Part shown: piece after piece, positions 34,458 to 41,941 of the stretch
Numbering within the stretch: the first letter of the stretch is position 1
How the letters are laid out: each line of letters begins with the position of its first letter
NCBI GenBank assembly: GCA_041987545.1
Contig: JBHIWH010000002.1
Location: 248,001-312,000, forward strand
DNA: 64,000 bases
DNA from: JAJRXR01 sp041987545
GTDB lineage: Bacteria; Planctomycetota; Phycisphaerae; Phycisphaerales; UBA1924
Direction: 5' to 3'
Notes under the pieces: generated by a model
Told to the model about the DNA's origin: nothing
Database searches by the model: none
What the model saw: only the letters and a program-made list of their open reading frames with translations
Program-made: the position numbers and the translations under genes

Positions 34458-36650
34458 ATGATTGTAGACGGCGACACGAAGAAGACAATCACTACAACGT
34501 TCGAGACCGAGGGGCTGCCTTCAGCGTTCCGGAACGCGACTGCGCCAGCGTTCGTCTGCTGGCGCGCCGAGGAGCGGGAGGGGAAGACGACGAAGATCCC
34601 CTACTCCCCATGCTCGCCGCGTCGGCGGGCATCATCGACGAACGCGAAGACATGGGCCACCTTCGGTGAAGCGATCAGCACCGCCGAACGCGACCCCACG
34701 CTCGGTATTGGCGTGGTCCTCAGCGCTCAGAACGACCTGATGATGATCGACCTCGACGACTGCCGCGACCCTGAGTCGGGGAAGTTCTCCTCAGAGGCGT
34801 GGGCGCTGATTGAGCAACTGGACTCATACACCGAGGTCTCGCCGTCCGGCAGGGGAGCGAAGGTGTTCCTCCGAGCCCGCGTCGATCTTCGCGGCAACAA
34901 GCGGGCGAACGTCCACGGTTGCGGCGCGGTGGAGGTCTACGCCAAGGAGCGATACGGCACACTGACCGGCCGACGGATCGACGAAGTCTCCCACGAGGTC
35001 GAGCATCGCCAGTCAGAGGTTGAATCGCTCGTCGCGGCGCTCTTCCCGACGGAAGATGCGCTGGCGCCCGCGACACGGAGCACGCGAACGAGCGTTTCGC
35101 CTGTGCTCGGCGACGAGGACATCATCGATAAATGCCGAGCGGCGCGCAACGCCGGGAAGTTCACGGCGCTCTTTGACCGGGGCGACGCCTCCGCCGTCGG
35201 TGGAGACGACTCACGGGCCGACGCAGCGCTCGCCGCGATGCTCGCGTTCTACAGCGACGACGCGGAACAGATCGAACGGCTCATGCGACTCTCGTCGCTC
35301 GTTCGCCCGAAATGGCGACGCCCCGACTACCTCTCGCGCACCATCGCGTTCGTCCTCCGTCAACGCGGGCGCGAGCGCTGGGATGGGAACGGCCAGATGC
35401 TCGACGTGGACTCCATCGACTCGCGGCTCGGGGATGTTCCCGACTGGATGAAGGGCGTGGGTGAAGGAGAACACGAGGGCGAAGGAGTGAGAAGCACGCG
35501 CGAGCCTGAGAAGCCGACGCTCATCGAGCCGATCGACGAGTACCGATCGATCCGTGTTGACGGGATCGCGGGGAAGCGGATGCGCTGCATCCTGCTCGAC
35601 AAGGGAAAGCCAAGATCGCCGGAGTTTCTCCTCCCCATGACCGGCGACCGCTTCGGCGACGCAAGCACGGCGATCGCGGACGCACTCGGTACGTCCACAC
35701 ACTCTGCGATCATGCGTCCTGTGCGCCTCGCGCTCAGGCGACTCCGCAATCGGCGTGAGGAGATCAAGGCGGCGTTTGAGCACCGCGTAGAGGAGAAAGA
35801 GACGACGGGCTTCACCATGCGCGAGGGTCTCGCGGCGTACATCCGACGTCGTTGGGACCTGCGATTCGCGCTCGTCGATCGCACCTACTGGTCGGAGGCA
35901 TTTGAGGGCTACGTCCGCAAGGGCGAAGTGAAGGACGATGTTTCCGAGGAGGTCTGCGGGATCATCGCGCGTGCGACCGACTGCCCTTGCGACGTCGAGG
36001 GAAACAGGATCAGCCATGATCTCGACCTCATCAAGACGGCGCAGCAAATGATGAAGTCCGCTGTGTCGGACGTGATTCAGCAAGTGCCGACACGCGAGGC
36101 GAAGGAGACCGGGCTCGGTCCGGACTCTGCGGCCGCGAAGACGTTCCAACACGATCTCATCACCGCAATGGTGCGTCCCGACTCGCGCGTCTCTGTCCCG
36201 CTCGACAACGGGGAGAAGTATTCGTTTGAAGCCTCCGCCGTCGGCATCATCTGCGAGTGGATTCGTGGCGGCGAGTACGAACTCGGCGAGTGGGTGCGCC
36301 CGCGCCCTCAGATCGCGGTCTGGTTTCTCATCGACAGCGAGCGGCGGACTTGGCTCGGTGTACGCCCCGAGTGGATTACGGCGATGAAGAGCCGGCCGGC
36401 GCGATTCCGGTCGCTGACTGAACCATCGGACTTCGCCCAGGTCGCCCGTCGCTACGCCCTCCTCGCAGACGACGTAGAGTCTCCGTCGCGTCGTCTCCCA
36501 AGAGACGTGCGAGGGCGACGCGACCAACTCTGCGTGCTCTCGCAGGACATCACCTCGAACATCTTCGCCTCGGCGCTCGCGACAGAGCGGGCGGCGTGGG
36601 AGAAAGCGCGGCAGGCAGCGCAGGGGGGCGACGATGCCTTCGCGTTCTGA
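34458..36650 (+). CDS. PrimPol replication protein, phage NrS-1 type
   Basis: 730 residues. Residues about 30-200 show the archaeo-eukaryotic primase/polymerase pattern of NrS-1-like proteins: FVCWRAEER, TWATFGEA, GIGVVLS, catalytic MIDLDDC (Asp98, Asp100), SPSGRGAKVF and VEVYAKERYGTLTGRR. The position normally His in SGxGxH is Lys135. A helical domain (about 250-305, SRADAALAAML through SRTIAFVL) matches the helix-bundle part of this family. The remaining ~400 residues show no Walker A motif, so no helicase is fused. It probably primes and replicates the element. No clear ribosome-binding site at ATG 34458. Confidence 0.8.
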   Translation: MIVDGDTKKTITTTFETEGLPSAFRNATAPAFVCWRAEEREGKTTKIPYSPCSPRRRASSTNAKTWATFGEAISTAERDPTLGIGVVLSAQNDLMMIDLDDCRDPESGKFSSEAWALIEQLDSYTEVSPSGRGAKVFLRARVDLRGNKRANVHGCGAVEVYAKERYGTLTGRRIDEVSHEVEHRQSEVESLVAALFPTEDALAPATRSTRTSVSPVLGDEDIIDKCRAARNAGKFTALFDRGDASAVGGDDSRADAALAAMLAFYSDDAEQIERLMRLSSLVRPKWRRPDYLSRTIAFVLRQRGRERWDGNGQMLDVDSIDSRLGDVPDWMKGVGEGEHEGEGVRSTREPEKPTLIEPIDEYRSIRVDGIAGKRMRCILLDKGKPRSPEFLLPMTGDRFGDASTAIADALGTSTHSAIMRPVRLALRRLRNRREEIKAAFEHRVEEKETTGFTMREGLAAYIRRRWDLRFALVDRTYWSEAFEGYVRKGEVKDDVSEEVCGIIARATDCPCDVEGNRISHDLDLIKTAQQMMKSAVSDVIQQVPTREAKETGLGPDSAAAKTFQHDLITAMVRPDSRVSVPLDNGEKYSFEASAVGIICEWIRGGEYELGEWVRPRPQIAVWFLIDSERRTWLGVRPEWITAMKSRPARFRSLTEPSDFAQVARRYALLADDVESPSRRLPRDVRGRRDQLCVLSQDITSNIFASALATERAAWEKARQAAQGGDDAFAF

Positions 36651-37084
36651 CCGACCCTGCGGACCTGCCCGGCCCCCCCGTGTCCACCGGCTGGACATGG
36701 GGGGTGTGACCCCTCCGGCGCGGATCGGCCTTCCCGACCCCGCCAAGGCCCTTGGAGTGCGCGCGCAGCCTCGTGTACGTGCGGGCGTCATGAGAGACAC
36801 CCCCCGTATGCGCACGCGAGGCGCGCACACTCTCGGGCGGCGTCCCGCGTGCCCCCGTGCTCCGCCCCGACCGCCCCGCCGTCTTATTGCGAATCCGTTC
36901 GCGATCGGCTCCCGACGGAGCGATCACCCGTACATTCCCCTATCTTCGCCACCCCTCGTCCGCACCGCGCCCGAGGCCCCTGCCCATCCCGGCCCCCGAC
37001 CCCCGCTGACGTCGCCCGAGCCGCGTTCGCGTGCCCTGGGAGGGCCCGCCCGCCGGGCTGCACCTCCGGACCCGGAGGGACGCC
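36651..37084. other. Gene-free stretch after the PrimPol gene (possible origin)
   Basis: 434 bases with no supported gene; the open frame over it is Pro/Arg-rich and has no ribosome-binding site. It contains TTATTGCGAATCCGTTCGC with the inverted repeat GCGAA/TTCGC (36889-36902), followed by GCTCC/GGAGC with flanking GATC. A repeat-bearing, locally less GC-rich tract next to a replication gene is where an origin could lie, but nothing proves it. Confidence 0.4.
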
Positions 37085-37906
37085 ATGACTGACCGCCCGA
37101 CCGACCACGACGTCCCCCGCGAAGACACGCTCGACCCGGTCCAGCTCTCCGCGTGGGCGGCGTTCAGCGCGCACCTCGAAGAGACGGGACGCCCGCTCCA
37201 CGAGTGGGCCACTCGCCACGAACGCGAGTGGGCCGAAGCCCCCCGCGTCCCGATCCACGACCCACCCCCCCATCCGGATTCCGCAACACCGAAGGGGGAA
37301 GACATGAAGCGACGACCACGCAGCAGATACACACCGCAAGACCGCGAACGTTGGCGCCCATCGCTCGAAGGCCCATACGGCGAACTCCATGAGCCCGAGG
37401 AGCCCACCGACGCCGCAGGTGTCCCTTACGCCCAACGTCTCCGCACCGCGTGGCAGGTGCTCCATTCGTGGGAGGGGTGGGTCCTCATTCGGGTCGAGCC
37501 TCACGAGGTTGAACTCTTCCATCCGGAGCGCGAGACGACCGTGACGGTCGAGGGACCCGAGGCGCCGAAGATCGCGAACGCGATCCTCGAAGTCGCCGAG
37601 GTCGGCGAGCCTGTCCTCCTCGACCGAGAACGGAAGGCGAATCTCATCCGTGCGCTTCTCGTTGCGAAGGGCGAGCCGCCACCCGTCGGGTACCGCTGGC
37701 ATCGGATGGACCGGACCATCCTCGGCCGGGTGCGCCGCTGGGTGTGGTTCGTGATGGTCGAAGAGTACGCCGCCGCAACTGGGCTCCCGATCGAGCGTGT
37801 CTCGCGTCTGCCGGACGAAACGGTCATGGCGGGTCTCGGGAACGCACGAGTCGACGAGATCATCGACCAAGTCGTGATGGAGCAGTTTGGACTCGAAACA
37901 ACGTGA
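37085..37906 (+). CDS. Hypothetical protein, first of five overlapping genes
   Basis: 273 residues from ATG 37085, with GGAGG 6 bases upstream. No recognised family. The N-terminal ~100 residues are charged and Pro-rich. The region about 115-185 (LHSWEGWVLIRVEPHEVELF, VTVEGPEAPKIANAILEVAE) looks like a small beta-alpha domain, and the C-terminal third is helical (WVWFVMVEEYAAATGLP). The stop overlaps the next GTG start. Confidence 0.6.
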   Translation: MTDRPTDHDVPREDTLDPVQLSAWAAFSAHLEETGRPLHEWATRHEREWAEAPRVPIHDPPPHPDSATPKGEDMKRRPRSRYTPQDRERWRPSLEGPYGELHEPEEPTDAAGVPYAQRLRTAWQVLHSWEGWVLIRVEPHEVELFHPERETTVTVEGPEAPKIANAILEVAEVGEPVLLDRERKANLIRALLVAKGEPPPVGYRWHRMDRTILGRVRRWVWFVMVEEYAAATGLPIERVSRLPDETVMAGLGNARVDEIIDQVVMEQFGLETT

Positions 37907-38406
37907 ATGCGAATAACGACAACAATGGGCGTGAGAACTGCACGCCACGCCATCCCGAGGATGAGAATCGGGACGCTCTTGGGCGCTGGGTCAAGGGCAA
38001 TGGTGCCGCGCGCGGGCGGGCCACATCCGGGCTCGCACGAAGGATGCGCGCCCACCGTGAGGCGATGGCGCACGCTCTCAACCCAGAGGACGCAGCCATT
38101 CTCATCCGCATCCTCGCTCACCGGGGCGCGAAGGGAGACACGGCCGCGGCGAAGCTCGTCCTGAGCTACCTCGGCGGTCCGCCCGTCGCGTCGGACTTCG
38201 CTGAGGAGGTCGCTCGGCTCGAAGAACTCGTGGACGAGATGCTCGCCGATCCAGCGAAGATGACCGACGCCGATCGCGCCGAGATGGTGCGCGACGCCGT
38301 CGCCGAACTCAGAAGGAAAACCTCAGCGTCCGCGACCCGCGGCGGCGCTGCGGACGTACACGACGCGGGGGATTCTGAAGTAGATCCCGAGGAGGGGGAA
38401 GCATGA
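37903..38406 (+). CDS. DUF5681 / small-terminase-like hypothetical protein
   Basis: 167 residues from GTG 37903, overlapping the previous stop by 4 bases (GTGA); the frame is open further upstream inside the previous gene. The segment DALGRWVKGNGAARGRA resembles the Gly/Arg-rich N-terminal motif of DUF5681 phage proteins (GRF.KG.SGNP.GR). It is followed by helices (DAAILIRILAHRGAKGDTAAAKLVLSYL) as in small terminase-like proteins. The assignment rests on pattern recall only. The C-terminus is acidic. Confidence 0.5.
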   Translation: MNANNDNNGRENCTPRHPEDENRDALGRWVKGNGAARGRATSGLARRMRAHREAMAHALNPEDAAILIRILAHRGAKGDTAAAKLVLSYLGGPPVASDFAEEVARLEELVDEMLADPAKMTDADRAEMVRDAVAELRRKTSASATRGGAADVHDAGDSEVDPEEGEA

Positions 38407-39128
38407 GTTCACAACTCGAACTGGTTGTTGCACAGGAGATCGCGCTCGGCGACGCACTCGACCTTGTCGGTCGCGTCGGGAGCATCACGGACATTCGCGA
38501 GATGGAGTTCAAGCCGGGCTCGCCTGGCGCACACGCTCGCGACGTCCAGAAGGCGGCGCTGAATCGCTGGCCCGAGACCCGCGATCAGATGCGAGCGATC
38601 CTCGCGTCGTCGTCCTACACGGCGCAGGGGAAACGGGCCGAGGTCGCTCGTTTCGTCGCGCCGTCGCTTCAGGTGTTCCGAAACTGGCTCGGCACTCTCG
38701 ACGAGCAGACCGATCGCCTCGAAGAGATCCGTCGGTCAACCGTGGTCGACTCGCTCGGCACGAGCGACGCCGTGGAGCGCGCCGTGCTCATGGTTGAGCG
38801 ACGTCGGCTCGTGCTCGATCACCTCGGGGAGATCGAGCCCTCCGCGATCCCGCTCTTCCTCGAAGAGGCCGCGGAGGCCGGGGACTCCGCGACGGTCGAG
38901 GCCATCGCGACGCTCCCCGTATTCGCCCGGCGGAGGCTCCACATCGACGACGGCGCGATCGCCGAGGCCGAGGCGACGCTCATCGAGAAGTCCTCGGCCC
39001 CGGTCGCCCGCGGGCTCAGGGAGCAGGCCGACGCGATCGCCGCTGCTCGGCGCACCGTTGAGGCGATGGTGAGCGAGATCAACGCGGCCACCGGGGCGAC
39101 AGAGCATGTCGCGGGGGGTGCAGCATGA
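38403..39128 (+). CDS. Hypothetical helical protein
   Basis: 241 residues, ATG overlapping the previous stop (ATGA). Almost entirely helical, with coiled-coil-like segments (LGTLDEQTDRLEEIRRS and AEAEATLIEKSSAPVARGLREQ). No signal peptide or membrane segment. No recognised family. The position in a coupled gene string suggests a structural or packaging-related role in the element, but this is only inference. Confidence 0.6.
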   Translation: MSSQLELVVAQEIALGDALDLVGRVGSITDIREMEFKPGSPGAHARDVQKAALNRWPETRDQMRAILASSSYTAQGKRAEVARFVAPSLQVFRNWLGTLDEQTDRLEEIRRSTVVDSLGTSDAVERAVLMVERRRLVLDHLGEIEPSAIPLFLEEAAEAGDSATVEAIATLPVFARRRLHIDDGAIAEAEATLIEKSSAPVARGLREQADAIAAARRTVEAMVSEINAATGATEHVAGGAA

Positions 39129-39445
39129 ATCCCGATACTGTCCTCGACGCGGTCGCCCGCATGGCGAAGGACGGCGCGCCCGAGACGCCGCCGAGCGCCC
39201 GGTGGTCGAAGCTCGAAGCCTCGTGCGCGCCGGCCCAGACCGAGCGCACGTCCTCGCAGCTTCAGCAAGAACGGGGCCGACTCCGGTCCCAGCCCGACGC
39301 CGCCGTACTCGCGGAGGCGAACAAGACCGGGCGACTCCCGAAGGAGTACGTGAACGCGAACGAGACAACCCCGGACGGTCGACGCGGGAGCATGTTCCCG
39401 CTCCGGCGCTCGGGCGGGGGTTCGCAGTTCGAGGGGGAGCTATGA
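39125..39445 (+). CDS. Small hypothetical protein of the element
   Basis: 106 residues, ATG overlapping the previous stop. A helical N-terminus (MNPDTVLDAVARMAK) is followed by polar, disorder-like sequence and a Gly-rich end. No recognised family. Overlaps the next start by 4 bases. Confidence 0.55.
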   Translation: MNPDTVLDAVARMAKDGAPETPPSARWSKLEASCAPAQTERTSSQLQQERGRLRSQPDAAVLAEANKTGRLPKEYVNANETTPDGRRGSMFPLRRSGGGSQFEGEL

Positions 39446-39678
39446 GCATCTCCGCGTCGAGAGTTCGTTCACTCGCTCGGAAGGCCGAGACCGTGCGTCC
39501 CTCAACAGTCCGGGAGTCGGCAGAGGTCGGACTGCGCATCGCGCAGACACTCCTCGCGATGCGAGCGACGACGGACGCCACGGGCGAACTCGCGGCAGAG
39601 ATCGATGAGCACCCCGAACTGCTCCGCGATCCAGCTTGGATCGCTGAGACGTTCGCGCGAACAGAGGCGGGCCCGTAG
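39442..39678 (+). CDS. Small hypothetical protein, last of the overlapping string
   Basis: 78 residues from ATG 39442, overlapping the previous stop, with GAGGGGGAGC just upstream. Helical throughout (VRSLARKAETVR, VGLRIAQTLLAMRATT, PAWIAETFAR). No recognised family. Confidence 0.55.
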   Translation: MSISASRVRSLARKAETVRPSTVRESAEVGLRIAQTLLAMRATTDATGELAAEIDEHPELLRDPAWIAETFARTEAGP

Positions 39679-40119
39679 CCCGCACACTCGCCGTCCGTCC
39701 CATCCGCGGGCGGCGTGATTGATCCGACCCGTCGTCGTGCCTTGCGGACGCGGCGACGGGAGCCCGGTCCCGCCGCGCCCGACACGATCCCGGGCGTCGG
39801 CGGTTTGATCGCCCGCCCGCGTGCGTGCAGCGGGGGCGAGCAGGTCCCGCGCGTCCCGTCGCTTCAGCGGGGCGGCGAGGTTTCGTCGGTGCCCTGGCGT
39901 GGCGTTCTTCGCCGTCCGTCGCGTCGCGGCCCGACACCCCGCCCCGGGGCGTCACGGCCCTGGGCGGGATTCCAGGATGTTCTCCCGCCAGAGTCGGCGG
40001 GCTTGTGCGCCGCCCCGGTCCGTCGAACACCGGGGCGGTGTTCATGCCTCCCGTACATGTTCTCCGATTGCTATGCTGCTAGCCGTTCCTCACAGACACG
40101 CCTCACGGTTGAGGTTGGC
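39679..40119. other. Gene-free stretch before the accessory gene
   Basis: 441 bases. An open frame exists across it but reads as Arg/Pro/Gly-rich shadow with no start signal. The inverted repeat CGCCCCGGT/ACCGGGGCG (40011-40019, 40029-40037) is a possible transcript end for the upstream gene string. An extended -10 follows at 40069. Confidence 0.55.
40069..40077 (+). promoter_or_regulatory. Extended -10 of the accessory gene
   Basis: TGCTATGCT (TGC plus TATGCT) lies 42 bases before ATG 40120. Base composition changes to less GC-rich from about here, which supports 40120 as the start rather than upstream ATGs. Confidence 0.45.
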
Positions 40120-40875
40120 ATGGCAGCAGCGATCGATCCACGACAAGAGAGCAACTTCGAGGACTTCCCTGCGACTCGAATCGAAGCATGCTATCGATTC
40201 TGCGAACTCTATCGGGAGTGGCGCGGCAGTATCGGAGGGCCGGCGCCAGAGTTCGGCGCTAACGCCGCAGATCAACAGATGGCGTGGTTCGGCTTGGCAT
40301 CCCACCTCAGTGAGGCACACGGGATCGGCATAAACCCGCCCAAGCTCGGAACTGAAGCGAAGAAGAACCGCGTTCATATCGAAGAGTTCTTGAATCATGT
40401 CGCGAAGTACGGAGAGCAACAGCACACGCTCCATGCCGAGCGGGGGGTTGCGGATCGATATCGATCCCAGTTCGAACGGAAGTTGGGAGACGCATTTCAT
40501 TATGCGTTCAACGACAAAGAGTTTGAGCAAGTGCAGACGAGAGTCAACGAGCTTAGAAACTCAGTCAACAAGCTGGATTCAATCAAGCCACGACACAAGA
40601 CCAGGATTCTCAAGCGCATTGATGCCCTGCAAGCTGAACTCACGCCGAAAATGTCGTCCGTCGATGCGGTTCTTGGCGTGAGCATCGATGCGGTTTGCTT
40701 GACTGCGACCGCGGCGGGCGAGAACGAGCATGTTCGGAAGGCCGCCGGGGAACTTTGGTCGCTCGTCAAGAGAGTTGTCTATCGCACGGCGCTCCTCCCG
40801 CCGGGCGGGGATTTCCTAGCGCTAGAGAGCTCTCCGGACGAATCAGCCTCCGGCCACGAGGAGAAGACCGACTGA
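40120..40875 (+). CDS. Lower-GC accessory protein near the right end of the element
   Basis: 251 residues from ATG 40120, with GAGG a few bases upstream. Soluble and mostly helical, with a charged middle (VQTRVNELRNSVNKLDSIK, KTRILKRIDALQAEL). It ends in a conserved-looking segment (KAAGELWSLVKRVVYRT, LPPGGDFL) of a type I recall from unnamed bacterial proteins, not a named family. Codons are distinctly less GC-biased than the rest of the element. An independently promoted last gene of a mobile element is often accessory cargo (for example anti-phage), but no functional motif proves this. Confidence 0.6.
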   Translation: MAAAIDPRQESNFEDFPATRIEACYRFCELYREWRGSIGGPAPEFGANAADQQMAWFGLASHLSEAHGIGINPPKLGTEAKKNRVHIEEFLNHVAKYGEQQHTLHAERGVADRYRSQFERKLGDAFHYAFNDKEFEQVQTRVNELRNSVNKLDSIKPRHKTRILKRIDALQAELTPKMSSVDAVLGVSIDAVCLTATAAGENEHVRKAAGELWSLVKRVVYRTALLPPGGDFLALESSPDESASGHEEKTD

Positions 40876-41112
40876 CCGCAGGCCGGCTCCGCCCGCCGAC
40901 CAGTGTCCTCAGACCCCGCCTCCGCCCCGATCGACCCCCCGACCCGGCCCGGGACACCCCCGCGACGCGGACGCCGGAGACGGGCCCTGAGGGCCCCTGG
41001 GAGATGAACCCGCGTTCTCACGTCCCCACGTCCCACCGCATCGTGCTCTCCGCCCGGAACGAAGGTCCACGGACCCTCGGGCGCACGAGATCCGAGGCAT
41101 CGCCCCAACCCC

Positions 41113-41137
41113 GTCAAACCCTGTCAAATGCAGTCAA
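41113..41137. repeat. Three GTCAA repeats at 10-base spacing
   Basis: GTCAA at 41113-41117, 41123-41127 and 41133-41137, one helical turn apart, so all face the same side of the DNA. This suits a cooperative DNA-binding protein: an integrase arm site, excisionase site or iteron. Confidence 0.5.
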
Positions 41138-41138
41138 G

Positions 41139-41157
41139 GGTTGCTACACTTGCAACC
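41139..41157 (+). promoter_or_regulatory. Extended -10 inside a palindrome, facing the attachment site
   Basis: TGCTACACT (41142-41150) is an extended -10, enclosed by GGTTGC (41139-41144) and GCAACC (41152-41157). The overlap of palindrome and -10 is typical of a repressor operator. It points toward the right attachment repeat. In the excised circle it would read across the joined site into the integrase gene. Confidence 0.45.
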
Positions 41158-41258
41158 GAGCGGGGCCAGGCGTGTGACCCGGGAACCCCGCAAAAACCGC
41201 CCTCGCGATATCAGGAGCGAGGAAAACTGAGGTCCCGTGGTTCAGCCCGAGCGTGCGG

Positions 41259-41302
41259 TTCCCAAGCTGAATGTCGTCGGTTCGATCCCGATCACCCGCT
41301 TT
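41259..41302 (+). repeat. Right attachment repeat (tRNA-Gly 3' remnant)
   Basis: 44 bases identical to 29630-29673. There is no 5' tRNA half in front of it, so this copy is not a functional tRNA. It marks the right end of the element. Confidence 0.95.
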
Positions 41303-41310
41303 GCCAGCCG

Positions 41311-41333
41311 CGGCCCGCGAGGGCCGTTTTTTT
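41311..41333 (+). terminator. Original tRNA-Gly terminator, displaced by the element
   Basis: CGGCCC, loop GCGA, GGGCCG, then seven T: a textbook Rho-independent terminator 9 bases past the right repeat. Before insertion it would have followed tRNA-Gly directly; it is now 11.6 kb away. Confidence 0.85.
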
Positions 41334-41399
41334 GTCGGCGCGGCTTCCAGGAGTTTCCGAACAGCCGCGGCCCGGCGTGATCAGGTCCCGCCCTCCGCT

Positions 41400-41906
41400 T
41401 CAGCCGCCCGCCCGCGTGTGCACGCCCGTGGCACGGATCGTCAGCACGTCCGGGCTCGGCCGAGCGCCGACCTCGCCCACGACGACCACCTCGTCCATCG
41501 GCTCGAGGCCGCCCGCGACCGGGCCCACGTCGCCCAGGATCTGCACCGTCGCCGAGTTGGCGCGGAGGTTGTCCGTCGGCTCGCAGCAGTAGTCCCATGG
41601 CGTGGCGCAGTGGTCGTCCTCGCCCATCTCGCCGCAGTGCGGGACCTCGAGGTCCACGATGACGAACGCCGGGCTGTCGGCGCTCAGGGGCTCGACCCGC
41701 CCGCCGATCCGCCCCACCACCGTGATCGTCTGGCCCTCGACGGCGGTCAGCTTGGCCGCCGACACCGACAGAGCGCCCTCCGGCTCGCTGGCCAGCACCC
41801 ACGACGCCTCCGCCCCGGCGCCCGCGGACACGGACGACGACTCGCCGCACCCGGCGAGGGCGAACACCGCCATCCCGACACCCAACGCAAGACTCATTCG
41901 ACGCAT
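41400..41906 (-). CDS. Lipoprotein of the export operon
   Basis: 168 residues from ATG 41906 (ATG 41897 is an alternative). Lipobox LAGC in MAVFALAGCGES. The beta-rich core (GQTITVVGRIGG through DEVVVVGEVG) resembles an OB-type barrel. A conserved-looking cluster HCGEMGEDDHCATPWDYCCE is rich in Cys/His and may bind a metal or form disulfides. It is the last gene after two ABC permeases, 36 bases downstream. Function unknown. Confidence 0.7.
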   Translation of the reverse strand: MRRMSLALGVGMAVFALAGCGESSSVSAGAGAEASWVLASEPEGALSVSAAKLTAVEGQTITVVGRIGGRVEPLSADSPAFVIVDLEVPHCGEMGEDDHCATPWDYCCEPTDNLRANSATVQILGDVGPVAGGLEPMDEVVVVGEVGARPSPDVLTIRATGVHTRAGG

Positions 41907-41941
41907 GGCTCGAAACTCCTTTCGCCCGAGGGCCGGCGCCC

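Larger units (their letters stand above)
40876..41258. other. Gene-free right-end control region of the element
   Basis: 383 bases without a supported gene. It holds the palindrome GGGCCCTGAGGGCCC, three 10-base-spaced GTCAA copies (41113-41137), an extended -10 inside a GGTTGC/GCAACC palindrome (41139-41157), and the hairpin CCTCGC/GCGAGG. It runs directly into the right attachment repeat. Confidence 0.65.
29630..41302 (+). mobile_element. Integrated element at tRNA-Gly (about 11.6 kb), satellite-like
   Basis: Bounded by two identical 44-bp direct repeats made of the tRNA-Gly 3' half. All its genes are on the plus strand: tyrosine integrase, two dockerin-tagged secreted proteins, an excisionase-like HTH protein, a PrimPol protein, five overlapping unknown genes and one lower-GC accessory gene. 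No capsid, portal, tail or large-terminase gene and no conjugation gene is seen. Int + HTH + primase/replicase + small-terminase-like protein is the pattern of phage satellites, but a defective prophage or small integrative plasmid is also possible. Gene spacing and base composition differ from the flanks. Confidence 0.9.

Noticed and set aside
36942..36957. A 16-base sequence (ATCTTCGCCACCCCTC) shared with 51412-51427
   Set aside because: About one chance 16-mer match is expected in a window of this size and biased composition, and the contexts are unrelated.
36634..37092. Open frame of 152 codons over the region after the PrimPol gene
   Set aside because: Composition is almost only Pro, Arg, Ala and Gly, no ribosome-binding site precedes it, and it overlaps the strongly signalled start at 37085.
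39715..40119. Upstream extension of the accessory gene at 40120
   Set aside because: The extension is GC-rich shadow sequence, and the extended -10 at 40069 and GAGG before 40120 fit the shorter gene.
41259..41302. A second tRNA-Gly gene
   Set aside because: Only the 3' half from the anticodon loop onward is present. It is the right attachment repeat, not a functional tRNA.
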